A DNA stretch of 64,000 bases from Prochlorococcus sp. AG-363-C20 (GCA_003280295.1 QCFI01000001.1:78400-142399); one strand, 5' to 3'; shown: positions 32,132 to 41,148, numbered from the stretch's first letter. Notes: generated from the letters alone by a model not told the origin. Numbers and translations: made by a program.

Positions 32132-32503
32132 TTAATTGCGCCAATATGAATTGTCTTTTTCATTCCTAGTGAGTTTCCAAACGTTTCGGCTTATTCGTCT
32201 TGCGATTAGTCCACCTCGTTCTGCTTTTGATGATCCTGGACGTGAACCAAGGAGGTGTGTTACTTCAGAGGTTGTTAAAGGTGCACCTGTCTCTATAGCT
32301 AATGAAGTGAGTTCAAGACGTTGACGAAGCGAAACAAGATCAACTTTTTCGTTGTTTGCTTCTGATGACCAGTCCCATCCTGATACACCTTCACGTGACA
32401 TCTTTTTCATGAGACCAAGCCCTATCAAACCCAAGGCCTGCTCTGCTTTTAGCTCAGAAGGTAAAGTGCTAGAGGTAGAGACATTTTCTTTAGAAGTAGA
32501 CAT
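32132..32503 (-). CDS. Uncharacterised 123-residue protein divergent from csoS1D
   Basis: Starts at ATG 32503, 99 bases from the divergent csoS1D start. After a Ser/Thr-rich, probably disordered N-terminus comes AEQALGLIGLGLMKKM. The C-terminal half (LTSLAIETGAPLTTSEVTHLLGSRPG, then RRISRNVWKLTR) has the look of a helix-turn-helix followed by a basic wing. I do not recognise a named family. A DNA-binding regulator of the neighbouring shell gene is one possibility, unproven. Confidence 0.7.
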   Translation of the reverse strand: MSTSKENVSTSSTLPSELKAEQALGLIGLGLMKKMSREGVSGWDWSSEANNEKVDLVSLRQRLELTSLAIETGAPLTTSEVTHLLGSRPGSSKAERGGLIARRISRNVWKLTRNEKDNSYWRN

Positions 32504-32602
32504 TCTTAGGATCCCTATATTCCTTTGAAGTTATCGGCTCTTTTTAAGCTCGCAAGCTCTTTTTTCTTCTAGATCGTCAAATCGTCCAGTATTATCCGCG
32601 CC

Positions 32603-33373
32603 ATGAATGGATTCGCCAGCTTGGAGAATCGTGAACGGCGACTTGGAGGAAGCTCGCTAATCACGGGAACTGAGGTTCACCCTCAGACTTCAGGGGCAAG
32701 TTGTGTAATTACTACAGATTCGGAAACGGCACGCGTTGCTCGTCAGGCTAGTCATGTACAGCAAATTGAATTGAGGACTTACGTGTTCCTCGATTCTCTT
32801 CAGCCCCAGTTGGCTGCATATATGGGGACTGTTAGCCAGGGGTTTTTACCGATTCCTGGAGATGCATGCCTTTGGATGGAAGTATCCCCAGGTATGGCTG
32901 TTCATCGGGTTACAGATATAGCTTTGAAAGCGAGTAATGTTCGACTTGGCCAAATGGTGGTTGAGAGAGCATTTGGTTCACTAGCTCTTTATCACCGAGA
33001 TCAAAGTACCGTTCTTCATTCTGGAGATGTGGTTTTAGACGCTATAGGAAGCAGTATTGATCAGAGAAGACCATGTGATGTCAGCTGGACAGAGGTGATA
33101 AGAGCCATTACACCTGATCATGCGGTTCTTATTAATCGTCAAAATCGACGAGGCTCAATGATTGAGTCAGGTATGAGTATGTTCATTCTTGAAACAGAGC
33201 CTGCTGGTTATGTGCTTATAGCTGCCAATGAAGCTGAGAAATCTTCAAATATCACTGTTGTAGACGTGAAAGGGGTCGGTGCTTTTGGTCGATTAACCCT
33301 TGCAGGCAAAGAAGGAGATGTAGAGGAGGCAGCAGCTGCAGCAATGAGGGCTATTGATCAGATAAATAATTAG
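32603..33373 (+). CDS. csoS1D: Carboxysome shell protein CsoS1D (tandem BMC, gated pore)
   Basis: 256 residues with two BMC-type domains in tandem after an N-terminal extension of about 50. It forms pseudohexameric trimers that stack and open or close a large pore. The gating pair Glu-Arg is present as VVERAFGS (Glu121-Arg122), matching the pair described for the MED4 protein. It stands slightly apart from the main cso operon, separated by the opposite-strand rdgB gene, as in other marine picocyanobacteria. Confidence 0.95.
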   Translation: MNGFASLENRERRLGGSSLITGTEVHPQTSGASCVITTDSETARVARQASHVQQIELRTYVFLDSLQPQLAAYMGTVSQGFLPIPGDACLWMEVSPGMAVHRVTDIALKASNVRLGQMVVERAFGSLALYHRDQSTVLHSGDVVLDAIGSSIDQRRPCDVSWTEVIRAITPDHAVLINRQNRRGSMIESGMSMFILETEPAGYVLIAANEAEKSSNITVVDVKGVGAFGRLTLAGKEGDVEEAAAAAMRAIDQINN

Positions 33374-33378
33374 ACCAA

Positions 33379-33999
33379 TTAATTTTTTAGTCCTAACGCA
33401 TCGCGAAGAGAGGGCGCAATTGCTCTGGCAGCCTTGCCTCTGCTACCCAATCTTGAAAGTTGTTCTTGATTAAATTCTCCATAGGTACACTTGGCTTCTC
33501 TTACCCATAAGAGTGACTCAAATTCTCCACCTTTGTAGGCAGGAGAGTGAAGGATTTCTCCCCAGCAAATACCTTCTGCATCTTTGATGAGTTCTCCTAA
33601 CGGGTTGCAAAGAACCATGACGCTATGGAATCGGGCACTTCGATATGGGTTATCACTTAGGCTGGCAAGAATTTTTGTGAGTTTTTCTTCATTCGTTTTA
33701 GCAAATCGAGCTGAATAGATTCCAGGTTCACCATTTAGTGCGTCTACTTCGAGGCCAGAATCATCTGCAATTGTCCAATTTTGTGTAACCCTTGCAGCTG
33801 CTTTGGCTTTCAGTAGGGCATTTTCTAGATAGCTTGAACCAGTTTCTTCAACATGTAAATCACTTGGCTGCCTTTGAATGATTAGAGGCAAGGGGCCAAG
33901 CATTGCCTCAATCTCAGCAACTTTTTGAGGGTTGCCACTAGCAATAGTGAGTAGTGGCTTATTCAAAGGAAAAACAATATTCAATTCACCATTTTGCAA
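33379..33999 (-). CDS. rdgB: dITP/XTP pyrophosphatase (RdgB/HAM1 family)
   Basis: About 206 residues; no ATG precedes the core, so TTG 33999 is the likely start. The family motifs are SGNPQKVAEIEAML, the metal/substrate segment DDSGLEVDALNGEPGIYSARFA and a late SRLGSRGKAARAI. It hydrolyses non-canonical purine triphosphates (dITP, XTP) and so protects DNA and RNA. It lies opposite to and between csoS1D and csoS1, with its 3' end five bases from csoS1D. The gene order, not the function, ties it to the carboxysome locus. Confidence 0.93.
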   Translation of the reverse strand: MQNGELNIVFPLNKPLLTIASGNPQKVAEIEAMLGPLPLIIQRQPSDLHVEETGSSYLENALLKAKAAARVTQNWTIADDSGLEVDALNGEPGIYSARFAKTNEEKLTKILASLSDNPYRSARFHSVMVLCNPLGELIKDAEGICWGEILHSPAYKGGEFESLLWVREAKCTYGEFNQEQLSRLGSRGKAARAIAPSLRDALGLKN

Positions 34000-34319
34000 G
34001 GTGATAGTTCCTTTTAGATTCTTGATTGCAATTTATTTGAGACAGGATGGGTTGAACATTCCACCCCTTGGCAATACCTAGGGACCTGTCTCGAATTGAG
34101 AAAATACTCATCCCTGCAAGAAGGTGCAATCCAATGTGCTGATGTGCTCACCAAAATCAGTACAGCTGTTTTTAACAGTCAAGGACAGGGTGATAAGTAT
34201 GGCTTATCTATAAGAGAAAAGAAGTTAATCGGGTTTTTGATCAAATTCACTTGACTTTTGAATGCTCTTCAAAGCATTGTTCATCTCGAACATTCCATCC
34301 CTTTACTTTTAGGCAGGCA
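34000..34319 (+). promoter_or_regulatory. Promoter and leader region of the carboxysome operon
   Basis: About 320 bases before csoS1 with no coding frame. It holds two copies of GAACATTCCA (34054-34063 and 34288-34297), each followed by a C-rich CCCTT stretch; the second lies about 23 bases before the csoS1 ATG. A possible -35 like TTGACT occurs near 34251, followed by a short AATGCT/AGCATT inverted repeat. Exact promoter and start site cannot be fixed by eye. Confidence 0.45.
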
Positions 34320-34631
34320 ATGGCTAACGAAACAATGGGCATAGCACTCGGCATGATCGAGACCCGCGGCCTCGTTCCAGCAATCGAAGCTGCCGACGCA
34401 ATGACTAAGGCAGCCGAAGTGCGCCTTATTGGTCGTGAATTCGTCGGTGGCGGTTATGTAACAGTTTTGGTTCGTGGTGAAACTGGTGCGGTTAACGCTG
34501 CAGTTCGTGCTGGCGCAGATGCATGTGAGCGTGTTGGTGACGGTTTGGTTGCAGCTCACATCATTGCTCGCCCACATCGTGAAGTTGAGCCAGCTCTTGG
34601 GAATGGAGCTTTCCTTGGTCAAAAGGACTGA
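34320..34631 (+). CDS. csoS1: Major carboxysome shell protein CsoS1 (single BMC hexamer)
   Basis: 103 residues from ATG 34320; the longer track frame upstream is leader. The BMC domain is complete: GIALGMIETRGLVPAIEAADAMTKAA, EFVGGGYVTVLVRGETGAVNAAVRAG and VGDGLVAAHIIARPH. Hexamers tile the facets of the alpha-carboxysome shell and form small pores for bicarbonate and Rubisco substrates. First gene of the main operon. Codon choice is visibly more C-ending than in its neighbours, as in rbcL, consistent with very high expression. Confidence 0.97.
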   Translation: MANETMGIALGMIETRGLVPAIEAADAMTKAAEVRLIGREFVGGGYVTVLVRGETGAVNAAVRAGADACERVGDGLVAAHIIARPHREVEPALGNGAFLGQKD

Positions 34632-34637
34632 GATTTA

Positions 34638-34664
34638 ATGCACACCCTTTGATAAGGGTTGCAT
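34638..34664 (+). terminator. Hairpin between csoS1 and rbcL
   Basis: ATGCA-C-ACCCTT (34638-34649) pairs with AAGGGTTGCAT (34654-34664) around a TGAT loop, an 11-bp stem with one bulged C. No U-tract follows directly, so it may be an RNA-stability or processing element rather than a full terminator. Confidence 0.5.
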
Positions 34665-34703
34665 CATCTCAACCTTCTTATACCGACTTAAAGGAGTTTT
34701 CTA

Positions 34704-36116
34704 ATGAGCAAGAAGTATGACGCTGGGGTAAAGGAGTACAGAGACACCTACTGGACTCCTGACTATGTCCCCCTAGATACAGACCTTTTAGCCTGCTTCA
34801 AGTGCACTGGCCAAGAAGGTGTTCCTAGAGAGGAAGTAGCTGCTGCTGTAGCTGCAGAATCTTCCACAGGTACTTGGTCCACTGTGTGGTCTGAGCTATT
34901 AACAGACCTTGAATTTTACAAAGGTCGTTGTTACCGCATCGAAGATGTCCCTGGGGATAAAGAATCTTTCTATGCATTTATTGCATATCCACTTGATCTC
35001 TTCGAGGAAGGATCAATTACAAACGTACTAACCTCTTTAGTTGGTAACGTTTTTGGATTCAAGGCATTACGCCATTTGCGTTTGGAAGACATTCGCTTCC
35101 CAATGGCCTTCATCAAGACATGTGGCGGCCCGCCAAATGGCATTGTTGTTGAACGTGACCGCTTGAATAAATATGGTCGCCCTTTACTTGGTTGCACAAT
35201 CAAGCCAAAGCTAGGTCTTTCAGGTAAGAACTACGGGCGCGTTGTTTATGAGTGCCTTCGTGGTGGCCTCGACCTCACTAAGGATGATGAAAACATAAAC
35301 TCACAGCCATTCCAACGCTGGAGAGAGCGTTTTGAGTTTGTTGCTGAAGCTGTAAAGCTTGCTCAACAGGAGACTGGTGAGGTTAAAGGTCATTACCTCA
35401 ATTGTACTGCGACAACGCCGGAAGAGATGTATGAGCGTGCTGAGTTTGCTAAAGAACTCGACATGCCAATCATCATGCATGACTACATTACTGGTGGTTT
35501 TACAGCCAATACAGGCTTGGCTAATTGGTGTCGCAAGAATGGAATGCTGCTTCACATTCACCGTGCAATGCATGCGGTGATTGACCGCCATCCCAAGCAT
35601 GGTATTCATTTCCGTGTTCTTGCTAAGTGCTTGCGTCTCTCAGGTGGAGATCAACTACATACTGGAACTGTAGTTGGAAAACTAGAAGGTGATCGTCAGA
35701 CCACTCTTGGTTACATAGACAACCTTCGTGAATCCTTTGTCCCTGAAGATCGCACCCGCGGTAACTTCTTCGATCAGGATTGGGGTTCTATGCCTGGTGT
35801 CTTTGCTGTTGCATCTGGTGGTATCCACGTATGGCACATGCCAGCATTGTTGGCAATCTTTGGAGACGACTCCTGTCTACAATTTGGTGGCGGTACTCAT
35901 GGTCACCCATGGGGGTCGGCTGCGGGAGCAGCTGCTAACCGTGTAGCTCTTGAAGCATGTGTAAAAGCACGTAATGCCGGTAGAGAGATCGAGAAGGAAA
36001 GTCGCGACATCCTTATGGAAGCAGCGAAGCATAGTCCTGAGTTGGCCATTGCACTTGAGACCTGGAAGGAGATCAAGTTCGAGTTCGACACTGTTGACAA
36101 GCTCGACGTTCAGTAA
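34704..36116 (+). CDS. rbcL: Ribulose-1,5-bisphosphate carboxylase/oxygenase large subunit, Form IA
   Basis: 470 residues. The catalytic features are [17 protein letters not shown], the carbamylated lysine in [17 protein letters not shown], and [12 protein letters not shown]. The N-terminus [27 protein letters not shown] is the Form IA (alpha-carboxysomal) type. It fixes CO2 inside the carboxysome with RbcS as L8S8. A clear AAAGGAG lies about nine bases before the ATG. It is flanked by hairpins on both sides, which may allow its own mRNA level. Confidence 0.99.
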   Translation: MSKKYDAGVKEYRDTYWTPDYVPLDTDLLACFKCTGQEGVPREEVAAAVAAESSTGTWSTVWSELLTDLEFYKGRCYRIEDVPGDKESFYAFIAYPLDLFEEGSITNVLTSLVGNVFGFKALRHLRLEDIRFPMAFIKTCGGPPNGIVVERDRLNKYGRPLLGCTIKPKLGLSGKNYGRVVYECLRGGLDLTKDDENINSQPFQRWRERFEFVAEAVKLAQQETGEVKGHYLNCTATTPEEMYERAEFAKELDMPIIMHDYITGGFTANTGLANWCRKNGMLLHIHRAMHAVIDRHPKHGIHFRVLAKCLRLSGGDQLHTGTVVGKLEGDRQTTLGYIDNLRESFVPEDRTRGNFFDQDWGSMPGVFAVASGGIHVWHMPALLAIFGDDSCLQFGGGTHGHPWGSAAGAAANRVALEACVKARNAGREIEKESRDILMEAAKHSPELAIALETWKEIKFEFDTVDKLDVQ

Positions 36117-36123
36117 TAGTTGC

Positions 36124-36147
36124 AAGGAGGAGACTCCTCTCCTCCTT
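36124..36147 (+). terminator. 10-bp hairpin with T-rich tail between rbcL and rbcS
   Basis: AAGGAGGAGA (36124-36133) pairs perfectly with TCTCCTCCTT (36138-36147) around CTCC; it begins seven bases after the rbcL stop. T-rich sequence (CTTTTTCTTAATTTTTC) follows. This has the form of an intrinsic terminator, yet rbcS must be transcribed past it, so partial termination or 3'-end protection is likely. Confidence 0.65.
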
Positions 36148-36219
36148 AGAACTTTTTCTTAATTTTTCAGTAGCCGAATCTTCGTATCGGCCCTAAACAT
36201 CCCTAATTCAACGTTCACC

Positions 36220-36561
36220 ATGCCTTTCCAGAGCACAGTTGGTGACTATCAAACAGTCGCCACCCTGGAAACTTTCGGCTTCTTACCGCCGATGTCCCAG
36301 GACGAAATTTATGACCAAATTGCTTACATAATTGCTCAGGGTTGGAGCCCTGTCATTGAGCATGTTCATCCAAGTGGTTCTATGCAGACCTATTGGTCCT
36401 ATTGGAAGTTACCTTTCTTTGGAGAGAAGGATCTGAACATGGTTGTAAGTGAACTCGAGGCTTGCCATCGTGCTTATCCAGATCACCATGTCCGCATGGT
36501 TGGTTATGACGCTTACACACAAAGTCAAGGTACTTGCTTCGTAGTTTTCGAAGGTCGCTGA
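36220..36561 (+). CDS. rbcS: Ribulose-1,5-bisphosphate carboxylase small subunit, Form IA
   Basis: 113 residues. Features: TLETFGFLPPMSQDEIYDQI, IEHVHPSGSMQTYWSYWKLPFFGE and a C-terminal YDAYTQSQGTCFVVFEGR. It caps the L8 core of Rubisco and contacts the disordered CsoS2 N-terminus in alpha-carboxysomes. It lies 103 bases after rbcL and about 105 bases before csoS2, with hairpins in both gaps. Confidence 0.98.
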   Translation: MPFQSTVGDYQTVATLETFGFLPPMSQDEIYDQIAYIIAQGWSPVIEHVHPSGSMQTYWSYWKLPFFGEKDLNMVVSELEACHRAYPDHHVRMVGYDAYTQSQGTCFVVFEGR

Positions 36562-36575
36562 TCAGCGATTTTGTC

Positions 36576-36606
36576 AAATAGCCTCGAATTTATTTCGAGG
36601 CTATTT
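36576..36606 (+). terminator. 13-bp hairpin between rbcS and csoS2
   Basis: AAATAGCCTCGAA (36576-36588) pairs perfectly with TTCGAGGCTATTT (36594-36606) around a five-base loop, ending in a short T-run. It lies 15 bases after the rbcS stop and is a strong candidate for partial termination separating abundant Rubisco mRNA from the shell and scaffold genes. Confidence 0.7.
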
Positions 36607-36666
36607 AGTTAGTTTCCTCTGAGAAGATTGATCTCTTCTCGACTTACGACGTTCCTATCAGTAGAC

Positions 36667-39030
36667 ATGGCTAAACAATCCAGTCGCGAACTAGTACTTG
36701 AGCGCCGAAAGGCTCTTAGTCAAGGTGGAAAGAAAGCTGTTGCAGTAAACAGTTCCAAAGAAAATAGAGTTCGTTCTGCTGCAGACTCTCGAGCTACTAG
36801 AACAGATGCAAATGTTGTAGCACCTAGGAAAAGTAAATCTAAAATGACTACTTCAAGTGCATACTCCAGCTCGAATATCTCTTCTGCAAGTCCAGTCTCA
36901 GGTAGGAATATCAAGCGCGTAAGTCAACCAAGCCGTGAATTGGTGTTAGCCCGTCGTGAAGCCCTTTCACGTAGAGGTAAAACAGCGGATACAAGTAAAG
37001 ATCGAACACGTGTAGATGTAGAGAATAAATCAGTTTCATCCAACCTTGAGAGTTCACCTATAACAAAATATTGTTGTGATGAATGTAAAGATAGAGATTC
37101 TGACTCGATTGACTCTACAAACTCTGTTTCTACCTCAAAGAGGTCACCGGAACTAACTTCTAGAAGCATGAGCCGTCGTACAACGACAAAACGTCGTGCG
37201 ATACAGAATTCTAGTAGAGCTCTTGTACTTGCTCGTCGTGAAGCTCAATCTAAGCACGGCAAGACTGCTGGGAAACAACCAACTGCAGCCTCTGTAGCAC
37301 GTCAGGGTGATCCGGAATTGAGTAGTAGAGAGCTTTCTCAAAGAGTTCGTGAACTTCGAAGCAAGACTGGTGCTACAGGTAATCAACGTTCTGCTGTGAC
37401 ACGACCTTGTGGTCCCAATAAAAATGGTTCTAAGCAAAATGTTGCTGCTGACGCTCATTGGAAAGTTGGGCTAAGTGCAACAGCTACCGGTCAGTTGGTT
37501 ACTGGGACCCAAGCGAATAGATCGCAAAAAACTACTGGTAATGAGGCAAGTACTTGTCGCTCAGTTACTGGAACTCAATACTTAGGTTCAGAAGTCTTCG
37601 ATACTTTCTGTCAGACGACTCCAACTCCAAGTCAGCCTTTAAAGGTTGCTGTAACTAATACGACCCATGGCAATAGGGTGACTGGCAATGAGGTAGGGCG
37701 TTCGGAGAAGGTTACTGGGGATGAACCCGGTACTTGTAAGTCTTTAACAGGTACTGAGTATATTTCCGCAAATCAATCTAATGCCTTTTGTGGGGAGGTT
37801 AAACCGTCTCCTCGCAAAGTTGGACAGAGTCTCACTCTTGATGGCAGAAAGGTTAGCGGAGTAATGGTTGGTCGCTCTGCAAATGTCACAGGTGATGAGG
37901 CCGGATCGAATAGAGGACTTACTGGAGATCAATACTTAGGAGCTGATCCTCTACCTAACGGTAGATCGGCAGAGAAGGTCGGATCTTTTAGTACTCTTCG
38001 AGGAGGTGCTGTAACAGGTACAAATGTTGCTCGTTCTGAGTATGTGACAGGTAATGAGCCTGGCAGTTGTAAGCGTGTTACTGGTGATGAATATGTTGGC
38101 TCAAATCAATATCAATCTTTTTGTGGAGGAAAGCCTGACCCTGAGGCTGCAAAAGTTGGTTTAAGCCTTACTAACAAGTCGCAAGCTGTTAGTGGAACAC
38201 TCACAGGTCGCTCTGGACTAGTTACAGGCGATGAGCCAGGAACATGTAAGGCAGTAACTGGCACACCATACGCAGGCACGGAACAAGCCAATGAATGGTG
38301 TGATAACAGGAATATTGAAGAGATTCGGCAGCGCACGCCTAAAAGATTGGGCACTCCTGGAGCTCGAATGACTGGTCAGCAACCTGGCATTGGTGGAGTA
38401 ATGACAGGAGCTCATAAAGGAGCATGTGAGCCATTAACTGGTACTCCTTATGTAGGAGGTGATCAGCTTGTGCAAGCATGTGGTTCAAATGCACCTTCTG
38501 GGAGTTCTGATGTTCAGAACTCGGAGAATGGTTTTGGAAACAAATTTAGTGTTCAGTCCCCTGCACGGGTTGCTCAAGTTCAACGAGAACAACAATCAGG
38601 TGTAACTGGTACTAGCTATGAGGACGGATCTAGGATTACTGGACCATTTGACATGGCTCCAGAAAAGGTCACTGGTACAGAACAATTTCGTTTTGATCGA
38701 AAGAAACGTGAGTTTAATTCTATTCCTACCAATGAAGCTGTAGTTCAAGAGGAAGGCAGTCGACCAATCTCTAGGATTACTGGTGAAGGACAATCAGCAG
38801 GTTTAAATATTACTGGAGACGACTGGGCTCGTGGTGAGCAGGTCACAGGAACAGAAGGTGCGTCGGCTCGTCGACGTAACCCAACACGACCAGGTCCTAT
38901 GACAGCAATGCCTGCCAGTGAAAAGAAAAGGAATGAAGAATTAATAAAACCTGATTTTTTGATTACAGGATCTAGCGGCAATACTAGAGATGGACAATTG
39001 GTCACATTCTCTGGTGGTGCTAGGGGTTGA
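36667..39030 (+). CDS. csoS2: Carboxysome assembly scaffold CsoS2
   Basis: 787 residues from ATG 36667 (MAKQSSRELVLERRKAL); the track's extra 13 residues are leader. An intrinsically disordered scaffold linking Rubisco to the shell. The N-terminal region has four basic helical repeats (SSRELVLERR, PSRELVLARR, SSRALVLARR, SSRELSQRVRELR) that bind Rubisco. The middle has six repeats of the KVG..VTGxxxGRS..VTGDEPGTCKxxTG type. The C-terminal region ends in the conserved VTFSGGARG-type peptide (LVTFSGGARG) that anchors to the shell. I saw no need for a frameshift, so only the long form is expected. Confidence 0.96.
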   Translation: MAKQSSRELVLERRKALSQGGKKAVAVNSSKENRVRSAADSRATRTDANVVAPRKSKSKMTTSSAYSSSNISSASPVSGRNIKRVSQPSRELVLARREALSRRGKTADTSKDRTRVDVENKSVSSNLESSPITKYCCDECKDRDSDSIDSTNSVSTSKRSPELTSRSMSRRTTTKRRAIQNSSRALVLARREAQSKHGKTAGKQPTAASVARQGDPELSSRELSQRVRELRSKTGATGNQRSAVTRPCGPNKNGSKQNVAADAHWKVGLSATATGQLVTGTQANRSQKTTGNEASTCRSVTGTQYLGSEVFDTFCQTTPTPSQPLKVAVTNTTHGNRVTGNEVGRSEKVTGDEPGTCKSLTGTEYISANQSNAFCGEVKPSPRKVGQSLTLDGRKVSGVMVGRSANVTGDEAGSNRGLTGDQYLGADPLPNGRSAEKVGSFSTLRGGAVTGTNVARSEYVTGNEPGSCKRVTGDEYVGSNQYQSFCGGKPDPEAAKVGLSLTNKSQAVSGTLTGRSGLVTGDEPGTCKAVTGTPYAGTEQANEWCDNRNIEEIRQRTPKRLGTPGARMTGQQPGIGGVMTGAHKGACEPLTGTPYVGGDQLVQACGSNAPSGSSDVQNSENGFGNKFSVQSPARVAQVQREQQSGVTGTSYEDGSRITGPFDMAPEKVTGTEQFRFDRKKREFNSIPTNEAVVQEEGSRPISRITGEGQSAGLNITGDDWARGEQVTGTEGASARRRNPTRPGPMTAMPASEKKRNEELIKPDFLITGSSGNTRDGQLVTFSGGARG
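37462..38491 (+). repeat. Six tandem CsoS2 middle repeats
   Basis: In-frame protein repeats of about 50-58 residues, each starting at Lys/Arg-(Val/Leu)-Gly or similar and holding the VTG and TGxxY motifs. Repeats 1, 2, 4, 5 and 6 keep a cysteine after the Gly-(Ser/Thr/Ala) and near the end. Repeat 3 (37816-37974) has Asn-Arg in place of the first cysteine site and no terminal cysteine. DNA identity between copies is low, so they are old. Confidence 0.85.
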
Positions 39031-39037
39031 GTGATTA

Positions 39038-40573
39038 ATGCCACTTCGAAACTTAGTTAAGACATCAGAACGCTCTCTTGGACCTACAGCTCCTAGAAAG
39101 AGACATATCTCTGTAAATGAGAATCAAAGCAGTGTCAAAAAAAGTTTGACGCTTTCTCATAAGAAAGGCCTTCATCCATTAAGCAATTCAGCTGTCAATG
39201 ATGAACTCCATTCATATGAAGTTGCTGTAAAAGAGAAATTTGATCAAATAGTTCCTCATCTGCAAAGGCTTTCAACTCTTCAACATCATCAAGATTTTGT
39301 TACTAAGGCTCAACAGCTAACTCGATCTGAATTTGGATTTGATTTGCCTAAACATTTTTTAGATAAGGCTTGGGTTAGACCTATCGATATGAGGGCATTG
39401 TTTGCTTGGTGTGTTTTTCAGGCGCACAAACAGAGTAGTGATGCTTTTTTTGAATCTGACCCTTTGCGTGGCTCTGAAAAAAGTCTTGAAGCTAAAGCTT
39501 TTCAATCTTTTCTTACAGATTGTGGTTTTCATCTATTAGATGTAACTCCATGCTCTGATGGACGCTTGGCTCATTCCATTGCATATGTCCTACGTATTCC
39601 CTTTAGTGCAGTTCGCCGTCGCTCTCACGCAGGAGCGTTGTTTGATATTGAGAACACTGTTAACCGCTGGGTTAAAACAGAACATCTTAGGTTCCGAGAG
39701 GGAAATATTAATCCTTCACAAACATCAACTCGTTACCTAAAGGTTGTTACCTATCATTTTAGCTCTGTTGATCCTTCTCATCAAGGTTGTGCTGCTCATG
39801 GTAGTGATGACTCTGTAGCAGCAGAGGCAGGACTTAAACGTCTACTTGATTTTCGTGAATCAATTGAAAATAGTTTTTGCTGTGGAGCATCTGTGGACCT
39901 TCTCTTGATTGGACTTGATACAGATACTGATGCTATACGCGTTCATGTCCCTTCATCAGATAGCAATATCGTTCTTGATAAGTGGGTGTCTGCTTTAGAT
40001 CTATACCAAGAAACGCATTTATTACCTGAGGATCAGGCAATGAATTGTATTTATGAGAAAGTTGAAATGAGTGCTCCTTCAAAACCAGAGAAAGGTATGG
40101 TTGGTTTTATTACGAAATTGATTGCGAATAATTTTTCACAAATTGATTATGTTCGTGAGTTTCATAATGGACCTTATCCAGATGCAGGCCATGCCGAAAG
40201 ATTTATCGGAGTTGGGATTGGGTTTAAGGAGGTTCACTTGAGAAACCTTACTTATTTTTCACATCTTGATACTGTTGAAGAGGGAGCCCCAGATTTGGAT
40301 GTTGGTATTAAGATTTTTACAGGATTAAATATTTCGCGAGATCTCCCTATACCAGTCGTTATTCGTTTTGATTATTCAGGTAAAGTTCCTGGTGCTAGAG
40401 AACGTGCGCTAGATGATTGCCATCGTGTTCAAGAGGCGATTTCATTGCGTTATCGGGATTTGGTAGTGGAAGGATTACTTCATACTTTTCTGACTATTAG
40501 AGATCGAGATCAAAGAGATCCTGCAGAAGTTGTAGGGTCCTCTCTCGATCCTTCACTTACGGAGGTTCACTGA
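39038..40573 (+). CDS. csoSCA: Carboxysomal carbonic anhydrase CsoSCA
   Basis: 511 residues, the epsilon/beta-type carbonic anhydrase of alpha-carboxysomes (formerly CsoS3). An N-terminal segment of about 60 residues rich in basic and Ser residues probably binds Rubisco. Then come the helical domain and the catalytic domain with candidate zinc ligands in DVTPCSDGRLAH, VTYHFSSVD and GCAAHGSDD. It dehydrates bicarbonate to CO2 beside Rubisco. It starts seven bases after csoS2 and ends one base before csoS4A. Confidence 0.96.
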   Translation: MPLRNLVKTSERSLGPTAPRKRHISVNENQSSVKKSLTLSHKKGLHPLSNSAVNDELHSYEVAVKEKFDQIVPHLQRLSTLQHHQDFVTKAQQLTRSEFGFDLPKHFLDKAWVRPIDMRALFAWCVFQAHKQSSDAFFESDPLRGSEKSLEAKAFQSFLTDCGFHLLDVTPCSDGRLAHSIAYVLRIPFSAVRRRSHAGALFDIENTVNRWVKTEHLRFREGNINPSQTSTRYLKVVTYHFSSVDPSHQGCAAHGSDDSVAAEAGLKRLLDFRESIENSFCCGASVDLLLIGLDTDTDAIRVHVPSSDSNIVLDKWVSALDLYQETHLLPEDQAMNCIYEKVEMSAPSKPEKGMVGFITKLIANNFSQIDYVREFHNGPYPDAGHAERFIGVGIGFKEVHLRNLTYFSHLDTVEEGAPDLDVGIKIFTGLNISRDLPIPVVIRFDYSGKVPGARERALDDCHRVQEAISLRYRDLVVEGLLHTFLTIRDRDQRDPAEVVGSSLDPSLTEVH

Positions 40574-40574
40574 A

Positions 40575-40847
40575 ATGTTGATCTGCAAAGTTTTAAAACC
40601 CCTTGTTTCAACCAATAGAATTCCTGGTCTAGAACATAAACATCTTCAAGTTGTACTTGACGGTAGTTCAAAAAAGGTTGCTGTAGATGCAGTTGGTTGC
40701 AAGCCTGATGATTGGGTAATTTGTGTCGGAAGTTCAGCTGCTCGAGAAGCGGCAGGAAGCAAGTCCTATCCAAGTGATTTAACAATTATTGGAATAATTG
40801 ATTATTGGGATCCTGATTCTCCAAAGTCATCTCAAGGGAGTTCTTGA
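40575..40847 (+). CDS. csoS4A: Carboxysome vertex protein CsoS4A
   Basis: 90 residues of the bacterial microcompartment vertex (BMV, CcmL/EutN) family, beginning MLICKVLKPLVSTNRIPGLEHKHLQVVLD and containing DAVGCKPDDWVICVGSSAAREAAG. It forms pentamers that cap the twelve vertices of the shell. It is separated from csoSCA by a single base and followed by csoS4B with almost no gap. Confidence 0.96.
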   Translation: MLICKVLKPLVSTNRIPGLEHKHLQVVLDGSSKKVAVDAVGCKPDDWVICVGSSAAREAAGSKSYPSDLTIIGIIDYWDPDSPKSSQGSS

Positions 40848-40849
40848 CA

Positions 40850-41101
40850 ATGGAAATCATGCAAGTTGTTGGTCGCATGGTTTGCACTCAAAGAGTTGAT
40901 GGACTTAACCATATGGATCTACGTATTCTTCGTAATAACAATGGGAAACAACTTGTAGCAGTTGACCCAGTTGGGGCTCGAGAAGGAAATTGGGTTTTCA
41001 CTGCTACTGGAACTGCAGCACGTTTTGCTTGTCCAAATCCTTCTACTCAAACTGATTTGACCATTGAAGGAATTATTGATTTTTGGGCCCCCGATGGGTA
41101 G
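40850..41101 (+). CDS. csoS4B: Carboxysome vertex protein CsoS4B
   Basis: 83 residues from ATG 40850 (MEIMQVVGRMVCTQRVDGL); the TTG six bases upstream, used by the track, is less likely. A second BMV-family pentamer paralogous to CsoS4A: DPVGAREGNWVFTATGTAARFA is the conserved region. It begins two bases after csoS4A ends. Both vertex proteins are usual in alpha-carboxysome operons. Confidence 0.95.
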   Translation: MEIMQVVGRMVCTQRVDGLNHMDLRILRNNNGKQLVAVDPVGAREGNWVFTATGTAARFACPNPSTQTDLTIEGIIDFWAPDG

Positions 41102-41148
41102 ACCTAATTGAGTTGTATCTTTCCTAAATTATCTCTAGATTTATTCCA

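Noticed and set aside
37462-38491. Regular repeats resembling a tandem or CRISPR-like array
   Set aside because: They are in-frame protein repeats of CsoS2 with low DNA identity and no constant repeat/spacer structure.
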